NCBI GenBank assembly: GCA_017885225.1 | Contig: JAFNGM010000113.1 | Span: forward strand, 17,486-25,298 | Reading direction: 5' to 3' | Origin: Syntrophaceae bacterium | Lineage (GTDB): Bacteria; Desulfobacterota; Syntrophia; Syntrophales; UBA2185 | Length of the DNA stretch: 7,813 nucleotides | Shown here: one piece after another, positions 1 through 5,598 of the stretch | Numbering within the stretch: the first letter of the stretch is position 1 | Layout of the letters: each line of letters opens with the position of its first letter | Notes under the pieces: model-generated | Database searches by the model: none | What the model was told of the DNA's origin: nothing | Seen by the model: the letters and a program-made list of their open reading frames with translations, nothing else | Position numbers and translations under genes: made by a program

Positions 1-794
1 AACACAGACTGGTTTGAAACGGGAATCCCCGCCTCCAGCAGCATTTCACAGGCACGCGACGCCTCCGGGGAAATCTCACGGGGATGATTGAATTGAGTAT
101 TGAACCAGAGAGGACGGTATTTACGCAGCATGGAGCACAGTTGCGTGGTGATTCTCATGGGCATTACAACGGGGATGCGGCTCCCTATACGAAGTACTTC
201 CATATGGGAAATTGCACGTAATGATCCAAGAAACCATTCAAGAGTGCCTTCGTCTAAAGTCAGGGGATCACCTCCGGAAAGGATGACTTCGCGTATGGCC
301 GGCGCCGCAGACACATATTCAATCATGCGTGTAAGATATGCCGTCTTATCTCGCGGTAATTTTTTCTTCCACATCCACTTGCGGTTGCAATGCCGGCAAT
401 ATGAAGCGCATGTATTGGTAATGATCACGACACAGCGATCGGGATAACGGTGTATCAGTCCCGGAACAGGCATGTCCCGCACCTCTTCCAAAGGATCGTC
501 CATCCCGCCCAGTGAAAATTCAATTTCCCTCCGATCAGGAAAGCACTGAAGAGCAATGGGGTCGTTTTCATCCGCCGCATTCATTAAAGAAAAATAAAAC
601 GGAGTAATACTCAGGGGATAAAACCTTACCACCGTTTCATATTCTTTAAGAACTGCCGCACTTATGCCGAGAGCCCTGGCCAATTGAGGAATGGTATGTA
701 TACGATTCCTATATTGCCATTCCCAATCATACCAGTCTTTCGGCGGCACATGGGGCCATGCTTTCACCACATCGGCATTGTTCATCGATTTCAT
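1..794 (-). CDS. KamA-family radical SAM protein (lysine 2,3-aminomutase-like), 3' end outside window
   Basis: About 264 N-terminal residues read on the minus strand; the rest lies beyond position 1. Seen: an N-terminal helical part with a WYDWEWQYRNR stretch, a radical SAM cluster motif C129-A-S-Y-C133-R-H-C136, SGGDPL (SAM/PLP-site region), RIGSRIPVVMP, and FNTQFNHP followed by NQSV. These are the landmarks, in order, of the lysine 2,3-aminomutase family, which uses a 4Fe-4S cluster, SAM and PLP to move an amino group. The PLP lysine and the substrate-binding aspartates of the family fall in the missing C-terminal part, so the substrate cannot be judged. Departures from classical enzymes: NRKW follows the cluster instead of TRRR, and NTQFNHP replaces NTHFNHP. 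In-frame ATGs lie at 806, 794 and 785. An AGGGA abuts the 806 ATG directly and is 12 nt from the 794 ATG, so 794 is preferred only weakly. Family confidence is high; exact function is open. Confidence 0.88.
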   Translation of the reverse strand, partial: MKSMNNADVVKAWPHVPPKDWYDWEWQYRNRIHTIPQLARALGISAAVLKEYETVVRFYPLSITPFYFSLMNAADENDPIALQCFPDRREIEFSLGGMDDPLEEVRDMPVPGLIHRYPDRCVVIITNTCASYCRHCNRKWMWKKKLPRDKTAYLTRMIEYVSAAPAIREVILSGGDPLTLDEGTLEWFLGSLRAISHMEVLRIGSRIPVVMPMRITTQLCSMLRKYRPLWFNTQFNHPREISPEASRACEMLLEAGIPVSNQSV

Positions 795-1250
795 GCTCAG
801 GGTCATTCCCTGTATAATATTTTTTAAAGGTTTCCCGCTATGGTAAAATTTATAGCACTAATAATTAATTAATACAAATGAGAACCCCATAAAAATGTCC
901 CCGTAAAAGGTTAACCATGATTACTTCTTAAAAAGTGACCAGTGTTTTTTAAAGGACTCAAGAAGGCGAGAATTTTCCCCAATCCCCGAGGTAGGATAAT
1001 TATTAAAATAAAATATTGCATATTTTTTTAATATGTCTTATAGGGCGCGCCTAAAATTTATTGCCGGGCAAATGCATGAATGTAGAGATGTTTATTTACC
1101 ATGAGGAATAATGGATGTGAAAAACAAACTTCAGTCGAAGAGATATATGGGATCGTTGCTTGATTTCCGGTATGAATTCCTTATGTATTAGCCATTGCAT
1201 AAAAAAACGGAATGAGTGATAATGCATATCATACATCATGGAGAAATGAA
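795..1250. other. AT-rich gene-poor spacer with possible insertion-sequence relic
   Basis: No convincing protein gene here. Visible items: an ATTAATTAAT palindrome near 863-872; AAAAATGTCCCCG at 891-903 and AAAAAGTGACCAGTG at 930-944, which resemble from memory the terminal-repeat sequences of IS21-type elements; a CTTCTT/AAGAAG inverted repeat (924-929, 960-965); a CATATT/AATATG inverted repeat with a T5 loop (1019-1035); and a weak promoter-like pair TTGCAT (1016-1021) and TATAGG (1039-1044) with 17-nt spacing, followed by a GC-rich stretch. A short open frame at 1111-1191 (26 codons) contains LDFRYEFL and may be part of a decayed GGDEF gene. None of these is secure. Confidence 0.35.
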
Positions 1251-1433
1251 ATGGGATATCCGGAGATGATGCGGGATATTATTGAACAGGTGAGAAGGGA
1301 AGAATCCAAAAGCAAAAGGGAAAACATCACCATGCATGCGGGTGTTGTTCAGTGTGATTGCCACGATCACGCAGAAGATTTGATAAGAGCGGCCAATGAG
1401 GCCCTTCTTAAGGACAAAAAAGAATCAAAATAA
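1251..1433 (+). CDS. Small hypothetical protein, C-terminal half like the end of a GGDEF domain
   Basis: A 60-residue ORF, or 73 residues if started at the in-frame ATG at 1212. The ATG at 1251 is preferred because GGAG (1240-1243) sits 7 nt upstream; the 1212 ATG has no clear ribosome site. The C-terminal half reads ITMHAGVVQ, a short CDCHDH insert, then AEDLIRAANEALLKDKK. This follows the last segment of diguanylate cyclase GGDEF domains (IT-x-S-x-GV, then LL-x-RADEALYxAK) in order and spacing. The GG(D/E)EF catalytic motif and the N-terminal half of the domain are absent, so it cannot be an active cyclase. It may be the intact tail of a decayed gene, or a small independent protein; the CxCHxH cluster could bind metal. 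It lies alone, 109 bp upstream of the baeRF gene on the same strand. Whether it is expressed is unknown. Confidence 0.4.
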   Translation: MGYPEMMRDIIEQVRREESKSKRENITMHAGVVQCDCHDHAEDLIRAANEALLKDKKESK

Positions 1434-1465
1434 ATTGGGAACGCTTCGAGGATAAATGCATAATT

Positions 1466-1491
1466 CAGGGGAGATCTGAGGGATCCCCCTG
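1466..1491 (+). promoter_or_regulatory. Imperfect hairpin in leader of the baeRF gene
   Basis: CAGGGG (1466-1471) and GATC (1473-1476) pair with GATC (1482-1485) and CCCCTG (1486-1491). This gives ten base pairs with a single bulged A (1472) and a 5-nt loop TGAGG. No T-tract follows (the next bases are CAAAAG), so it is not a standard intrinsic terminator. It lies 33 nt after the stop of the small ORF and 51 nt before the baeRF start codon. It could be a leader structure, a processing site, a weak terminator or a protein-binding palindrome. The structure is read directly; the role is unknown. Confidence 0.5.
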
Positions 1492-1542
1492 CAAAAGATT
1501 TCACTATAAGCCTCGGTTATTGCATTAAAGGAGACCATATCT

Positions 1543-2691
1543 ATGAAATCACTATCGAAAGATGAGATGAAAGCTTTGATGAGCACACAAAATCCACCGT
1601 GTATTTCATTATTTATGCCCACCTATCGTGCGGGCGTTGAAATTCAGCAAAATCAAATAAGACTCAGAAATCTTCTTCGTCATGCCGAAGAAGAATTACT
1701 CGCCAAGGGACTTCGTGCGAGTGAGGTAAAGAAGTTGCTTGAACCCGTGCAGGGGCTCTTGGGGAATGTCATTTTCTGGCGGCAGCAGAGTGACGGCCTT
1801 GCCGTATTTCTCTCCGTTGATGTGTTTAACTACTACTGTCTGCCGATACATTTTGATGAATTTTTAGTCGTCGCCGAACGTTTTCACGTGAAGCCGCTTC
1901 TGCCGGTGCTCAGTGGTGAGGGGCGCTTCTTCATTTTAACCCTCAGCCAAAAGGGAAGTTATCTTTATGAGGGTACAAAGCAAAGCATAAGAAAGATTGA
2001 ACTGGAAGCGATCCCCAAAAGTCTTGCCGAGGCGCTCCAGTATGATGATTTGGAAAAACAAATCCGTTTTCATAGAGGCACGGCGAGAGGCGGAGAGCGC
2101 GGATCAATGCTTTCGGGCGGTGGGGCAGAGCTGGATGATGCGAAGGAAAACATACTAAAATACTTCAGACAGATTGACAAGGGATTACATGCCCTGCTGA
2201 AAGAAGAAAAAATACCTCTGGTGCTGGCCGGTGTCGATTATCTCTTCCCGATTTATAGAGAAGCGAATACCTATCCTCATCTCATGGATGAAGGGATTAC
2301 GGGGAATCCCAAGGGACTAAGTACGGAACAACTCCATAAACAGACATTGGAGGTCGTAAAACCATATTTTCTCAAGGCCGAACAAGACGCTATCGCCCAA
2401 TACAGACAGTCTTCCGGTACAGGATTGACTTCCAATGATATTAAAGAAATTGTCCCGGCCGCATATCATGGACGGATTTCATCGCTTTTTGTCACCACAG
2501 GTCATCAGCAATGGGGGTTTTTTAATCAGGAACGGAATGAACTGGAATTACACGGAAAAATGAAACAAGGTAGTGAGGGCCTTGGGGATTTTTCCGCCAT
2601 ACAGACGCTCTTGAATGGCGGCACCGTCTTTTCGCTTCCTTCAGAAAAAATGCCGGATGATGCACCGATAGCGGCAGTATTTCGGTATTGA
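1543..2691 (+). CDS. Bacterial archaeo-eukaryotic release factor-like (baeRF) family protein
   Basis: A 382-residue protein matching the usual length and layout of baeRF proteins, bacterial relatives of eRF1/Pelota thought to act on ribosomes or in translation quality control. Recognised segments: CISLFMPTYRAG (20-31); FWRQQSDGLAVFLS (79-91); RFHVKPLLPVL (113-123); FFILTLSQKGSYLYEG (129-144); a Gly-rich loop with RGGERG and SGGG (182-194), in roughly the position of the eRF1 middle-domain loop; KYFRQIDKGL (206-215); IPLVLAGVDYLFPIYRE (224-240); and a C-terminal AAYHGRISSLFV and APIAAVFRY. There is no GGQ, so peptidyl-tRNA hydrolysis in the eRF1 manner is not expected. A strong AAAGGAG (1527-1533) lies 9 nt before the ATG. 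No signal peptide or membrane segment is visible, so it is probably cytoplasmic. The family is recognised from sequence style; the exact subfamily is uncertain, and the molecular function is not established for this group to my knowledge. Confidence 0.75.
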   Translation: MKSLSKDEMKALMSTQNPPCISLFMPTYRAGVEIQQNQIRLRNLLRHAEEELLAKGLRASEVKKLLEPVQGLLGNVIFWRQQSDGLAVFLSVDVFNYYCLPIHFDEFLVVAERFHVKPLLPVLSGEGRFFILTLSQKGSYLYEGTKQSIRKIELEAIPKSLAEALQYDDLEKQIRFHRGTARGGERGSMLSGGGAELDDAKENILKYFRQIDKGLHALLKEEKIPLVLAGVDYLFPIYREANTYPHLMDEGITGNPKGLSTEQLHKQTLEVVKPYFLKAEQDAIAQYRQSSGTGLTSNDIKEIVPAAYHGRISSLFVTTGHQQWGFFNQERNELELHGKMKQGSEGLGDFSAIQTLLNGGTVFSLPSEKMPDDAPIAAVFRY

Positions 2692-2717
2692 ACTGGATAT
2701 AAAGTGCTCTTATCACA

Positions 2718-2740
2718 ACGCCTCATACCCTTTGGGGCGT
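2718..2740 (+). other. Weak hairpin between baeRF and CDF genes
   Basis: ACGCCTC (2718-2724) can pair with GGGGCGT (2734-2740), seven pairs including one T-G wobble, around a 9-nt loop. No T-run follows, so intrinsic termination is not supported. It sits 26 nt after the baeRF stop, in the 107-nt gap before the CDF gene. No promoter was recognised in that gap, so read-through into the CDF gene is possible. Confidence 0.25.
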
Positions 2741-2798
2741 GCCAGGAAGGAATAAATAACGCTCCCCCCGTGAGTCGCCCTTGAAAACAGGGAGACTT

Positions 2799-3872
2799 AT
2801 GGGGATTTTTCAGTCACCTTCCAAATCTCCCTGCCTTTCTTTACCAATGGGGAAACAGAGGTGGCTGTTTTCGTGGTCAATTCCCCGCATGGATATGCAG
2901 AAACGAAAAATTCATGTAGCACGGCTTTCAGTGCTGTCGAATACCGCTCTTGTGGTTATGAAGCTTGCGGTCGGGCTGATGATCGGTTCTGTATCCATAA
3001 TGTCTGAAGCGATCCATTCAGGAGTGGATCTCCTTGCCTCACTGATCGCCACGTTTTCTGTCAGCAAATCCAGTCTCCCCGCCGATTCAAACCATCCCTT
3101 TGGTCATGGAAAGCTTGAAAATATTTCCGGCGTCATCGAAGCATTGCTGATATTTCTCGCCGCCATATGGATTATTTATGAGGCAACAAAAAAACTTTTG
3201 AATCCGGAGCCTATTGAATACGTCAGTTGGGGCATCGGTGTGATGGCAATATCCACTGTCGTGAACATAATCGTATCCCGATTGCTCTTCAAGGTCGCAA
3301 AAGAAACCGATTCCATAGCCCTGGAAGCTGACGCCTGGCACTTGCGAACGGACGTGTATACCTCTATCGGTGTCATGGTAAGCCTTGCGCTGATTTGGAT
3401 AGGTCATCTTATTACGCCTGACCCTCAAATCCATTGGCTGGACCCGGTCGCAGCGATCGGTGTTGCATTACTTATATTAGGCGCTGCCTATAGATTGACA
3501 CTTCAATCGGCCCGGGATCTGATGGATGTGACTCTTCCCGCGGAAGAAGAGGCATGGATACGCGCACTGATTATGAAACACCAGCCTGTCATACACGGGT
3601 TTCATCAATTGCGTACACGTAAGGCCGGAAATTTCCGCTTTGTAGACTTCCATATTAAGGTTGAGCCATGCATGTCTGTCGAGGAATCTCACCAGATCAC
3701 CGACACGTTGTCAAAAAGCATTGAAACTCAATTCCTCAATACGAGCGTCACCGTTCACACTGAACCCTGTGACGGCAAATGCGTCGGTTATTGTCTGACC
3801 GGATGTCTCCTGACCGAAAAAGAGAGGAAGAGAGTGATGCAAGAAAGAAATGCCGTCAGCCCTTATAAATAA
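2799..3872 (+). CDS. Cation diffusion facilitator (CDF) family metal efflux transporter
   Basis: A 357-residue inner-membrane transporter of the CDF family, which exports divalent metal ions in exchange for protons. Hydrophobic segments start near residue 43 and include about 43-66, 115-128, 143-162, 187-203 and 215-231. Metal-site motifs are HSGVD (H73, D77) in TM2 and HLRTD (H181, D185) in TM5. The HxxxD/HxxxD pairing is that of zinc-type CDFs rather than the DxxxD of FieF-like TM2, so Zn2+ or a similar ion is inferred. NHPFGHGKLE (99-108) is the typical loop after TM2. The cytoplasmic domain carries LRTRKAGNFRFVDFHIKVEP and ends with cysteines 324, 328, 332 and 336. The ATG at 2799 has AGGGAG 4 nt upstream. 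An in-frame TTG at 2781 and ATGs at 2847 and 2889 are alternatives; residues 1-32 do not look family-like, so the true start may be near 2889. Its 3' end overlaps the opposing nuclease gene. Confidence 0.9.
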   Translation: MGIFQSPSKSPCLSLPMGKQRWLFSWSIPRMDMQKRKIHVARLSVLSNTALVVMKLAVGLMIGSVSIMSEAIHSGVDLLASLIATFSVSKSSLPADSNHPFGHGKLENISGVIEALLIFLAAIWIIYEATKKLLNPEPIEYVSWGIGVMAISTVVNIIVSRLLFKVAKETDSIALEADAWHLRTDVYTSIGVMVSLALIWIGHLITPDPQIHWLDPVAAIGVALLILGAAYRLTLQSARDLMDVTLPAEEEAWIRALIMKHQPVIHGFHQLRTRKAGNFRFVDFHIKVEPCMSVEESHQITDTLSKSIETQFLNTSVTVHTEPCDGKCVGYCLTGCLLTEKERKRVMQERNAVSPYK

Positions 3873-4806
3873 ACCTTTCGAACAACTTATGAAAGGGAGT
3901 CCAGCGAGAATCATCATCACTGGAATCCTCGATGAATTCCTGAAAGGCATTCACTTTTGCATCGAGATCATCAATATGATGGACGATCAATGCCTCCAGA
4001 GTCTTTGGGCGTTTCGGTGAACCGAATTCATGCGTGCCATGATGACTCAGCACGATATGCCGGAGTTCCATGGCCAAGTGCTCCGGAAAATCTTCTAGAG
4101 AGGCAATTTTTGTATCCAGCATCTCTATACCGATTACGATATGCCCAATGAGCCTCCCCTGATCGCTATAATCAAAAATACTGTCATAAGAATATTCATA
4201 AATCTTCCCTATGTCATGGAGAAGTCCGCCCGTTACCAAAAGGTCCCTGTTGATGCCCTCATAATAGTGCGCGAGCTGATCTAACAGGCGAATCACCGAG
4301 AGGGTGTGTTCGAGGAGGCCTCCAATATACACATGATGAAAACCTTTTGCTGCGGGGGCCTTTTTGAACAGGGCGGCTATCTTCTCGTCATGGAAAAATG
4401 CATGCAACAATTTCTTCAGGCACGGGGTCTGTATCTGTTCGATAAAGGCCATGAGGTCTGCGAACATCTCATCGATGCTTCCTTTTGCAACAGGCAAGTA
4501 TTCTGCCAGAGCGACATTGGAATCTTCCATCTTCCTGAGACTATTTATGGTAATTTGAATGGTGTTTTTAAAACTGATTGCCCCCCCCTGTGCCAGGATT
4601 ACATCTCCTTTTTTAAAAACCTTATCCCATTCGATCGCGTTTTCCCATATCTTCCCGTCGACCTCACCTGTTCTGTCCTTGAGGCGAATGTTAAGATATG
4701 GGGCTCCTCTTTGAGAAAAGGCCATATTCTTTTCCGTTACAAGAAATGAGTCATTGACCTTCTCGCCTGGCTTGATGTCCTTGATATACACAGACTTCGT
4801 TTTCAT
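3856..4806 (-). CDS. yhaM: YhaM-like 3'-5' exoribonuclease: OB-fold plus HD domain
   Basis: A 316-residue protein with the architecture of YhaM (Bacillus) and CBF1-type nucleases: an N-terminal OB-fold for nucleic-acid binding (about 1-95, with the typical YLNIRLKDRTGEVDGKIW) and a C-terminal HD metal-dependent phosphohydrolase domain. HD-type metal ligands seen are H167 (GGLLEHT), H197-D198 (LLHDIGK), H222 (GHIV), H255-H256 (LSHHG) and the HHIDDLDAK segment near 277-283. Length matches YhaM. Expected role: cytoplasmic exonuclease trimming RNA, possibly also DNA, 3' ends. The ATG at 4806 is chosen because it forms an ATGA overlap with the fdhD stop, suggesting translational coupling; an in-frame ATG at 4821 would overlap fdhD more. 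It is the last gene of the selB-fdhD-nuclease block, and its 3' end overlaps the convergent CDF gene by 17 bp. Family assignment is firm; the link to selenium or formate metabolism may be only positional. Confidence 0.9.
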   Translation of the reverse strand: MKTKSVYIKDIKPGEKVNDSFLVTEKNMAFSQRGAPYLNIRLKDRTGEVDGKIWENAIEWDKVFKKGDVILAQGGAISFKNTIQITINSLRKMEDSNVALAEYLPVAKGSIDEMFADLMAFIEQIQTPCLKKLLHAFFHDEKIAALFKKAPAAKGFHHVYIGGLLEHTLSVIRLLDQLAHYYEGINRDLLVTGGLLHDIGKIYEYSYDSIFDYSDQGRLIGHIVIGIEMLDTKIASLEDFPEHLAMELRHIVLSHHGTHEFGSPKRPKTLEALIVHHIDDLDAKVNAFQEFIEDSSDDDSRWTPFHKLFERFIYKG

Positions 4807-5594
4807 ATAACCACCCGCCATTCATGACAATACACATTCATTTTACCGCCCCTTACAGATCCTATCAGGGTTATTCCCGCCTCCATGGATGCATGAATGG
4901 CAGTGGACGTCGGAACCGACATGGATACGATTAACGGTATCCCCAGATTCCAGACCTTGTTCACTATTTCCAGAGAAACCCTCCCCGTTCTCACAATGGT
5001 CTTGTCCGAGCAGTCAATGTCATTGAGGAGGGAGTAGCCGCCGAGCATATCAATTGTGTTGTGTCTCCCGATATCTTCCCGCACAATAATAATACGCTCA
5101 CCTTGAGCCAGCGCGGATGAATGGGTACCCCCTGTTATCTTATGAAAGTGCGAAGAGTCAATCAGTTTTTCCACGAGAGTGAATATAATTTTCGGAGAAA
5201 TGCAGATGCCCTTCTCCAATAAACTCTTCGGCACATGACTTATATCGTCCCTTACCCAGCTTCTGGCTCCGCTTGAGGCGATGATCTTTCCCGCATCCTT
5301 TCCATTCAAAGGTAATCGGATCTCGCCTTTCGTTGAGACAGCGACACTCCATCTCTCATGAGAAACTTCCAGTTGCGCTATGTCTGCTGCGTGCCGAATG
5401 AACCCCTCCGATCTGAGAAAACCAACGGCAAGATCTTCTGTATGATTTCCATTGCAGGCGAGAGTGATAATCTTCTGACCATTAAGAAATATCTCGAGAG
5501 GCACCTCTTTAATGATATCAGCAGAGGCCTTCCTGAAACCGTCATCGTTGTACACATGTATGTCAAATTTCTCGATATCCGCCTTGGCTGCCAT
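4803..5594 (-). CDS. fdhD: Formate dehydrogenase accessory sulfurtransferase FdhD, lacking the CxxC motif
   Basis: A 263-residue cytoplasmic protein of normal FdhD length. In the family it carries sulfur from a cysteine desulfurase to the Mo/W-bis-MGD cofactor of formate dehydrogenase. Family blocks seen: VPLEIFLNG (31-39), TEDLAVGFLRSEG (52-64), TGGTHSSAL (154-162), REDIGRHNTIDML (172-184), TGRVSLEIVNK (203-213), and VPTSTAIHASMEAGITLIGSVRG (227-249, near-perfect to the family pattern). The loop that normally holds the sulfur-carrying CxxC reads ASSGARSWV (106-114), with no cysteine. The K of the usual HNAxDK is M183. The remaining cysteines are C47, C131, C195 and C256. ATG 5594 follows the selB stop by 4 nt; a GAGAG lies upstream inside the selB end. 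Pairing with selB supports a selenocysteine formate dehydrogenase as the client. Family identity is certain; sulfur-transfer ability is in doubt. Confidence 0.95.
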   Translation of the reverse strand: MAAKADIEKFDIHVYNDDGFRKASADIIKEVPLEIFLNGQKIITLACNGNHTEDLAVGFLRSEGFIRHAADIAQLEVSHERWSVAVSTKGEIRLPLNGKDAGKIIASSGARSWVRDDISHVPKSLLEKGICISPKIIFTLVEKLIDSSHFHKITGGTHSSALAQGERIIIVREDIGRHNTIDMLGGYSLLNDIDCSDKTIVRTGRVSLEIVNKVWNLGIPLIVSMSVPTSTAIHASMEAGITLIGSVRGGKMNVYCHEWRVVI

Positions 5595-5598
5595 GGTG

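Noticed and set aside
100..447. 115-codon plus-strand open frame
   Set aside because: Antisense to the KamA-like gene, which carries the CxxxCxxC and SGGDPL motifs.
1425..1622. 65-codon minus-strand open frame
   Set aside because: Covers the leader and start of the baeRF gene on the other strand, with no domain or ribosome site of note.
3087..3434. 115-codon minus-strand open frame
   Set aside because: Antisense to the CDF transmembrane region; no domain seen.
4306..4749. 147-codon plus-strand open frame
   Set aside because: It lies antisense within the well-supported YhaM-like gene and has no recognisable domain.
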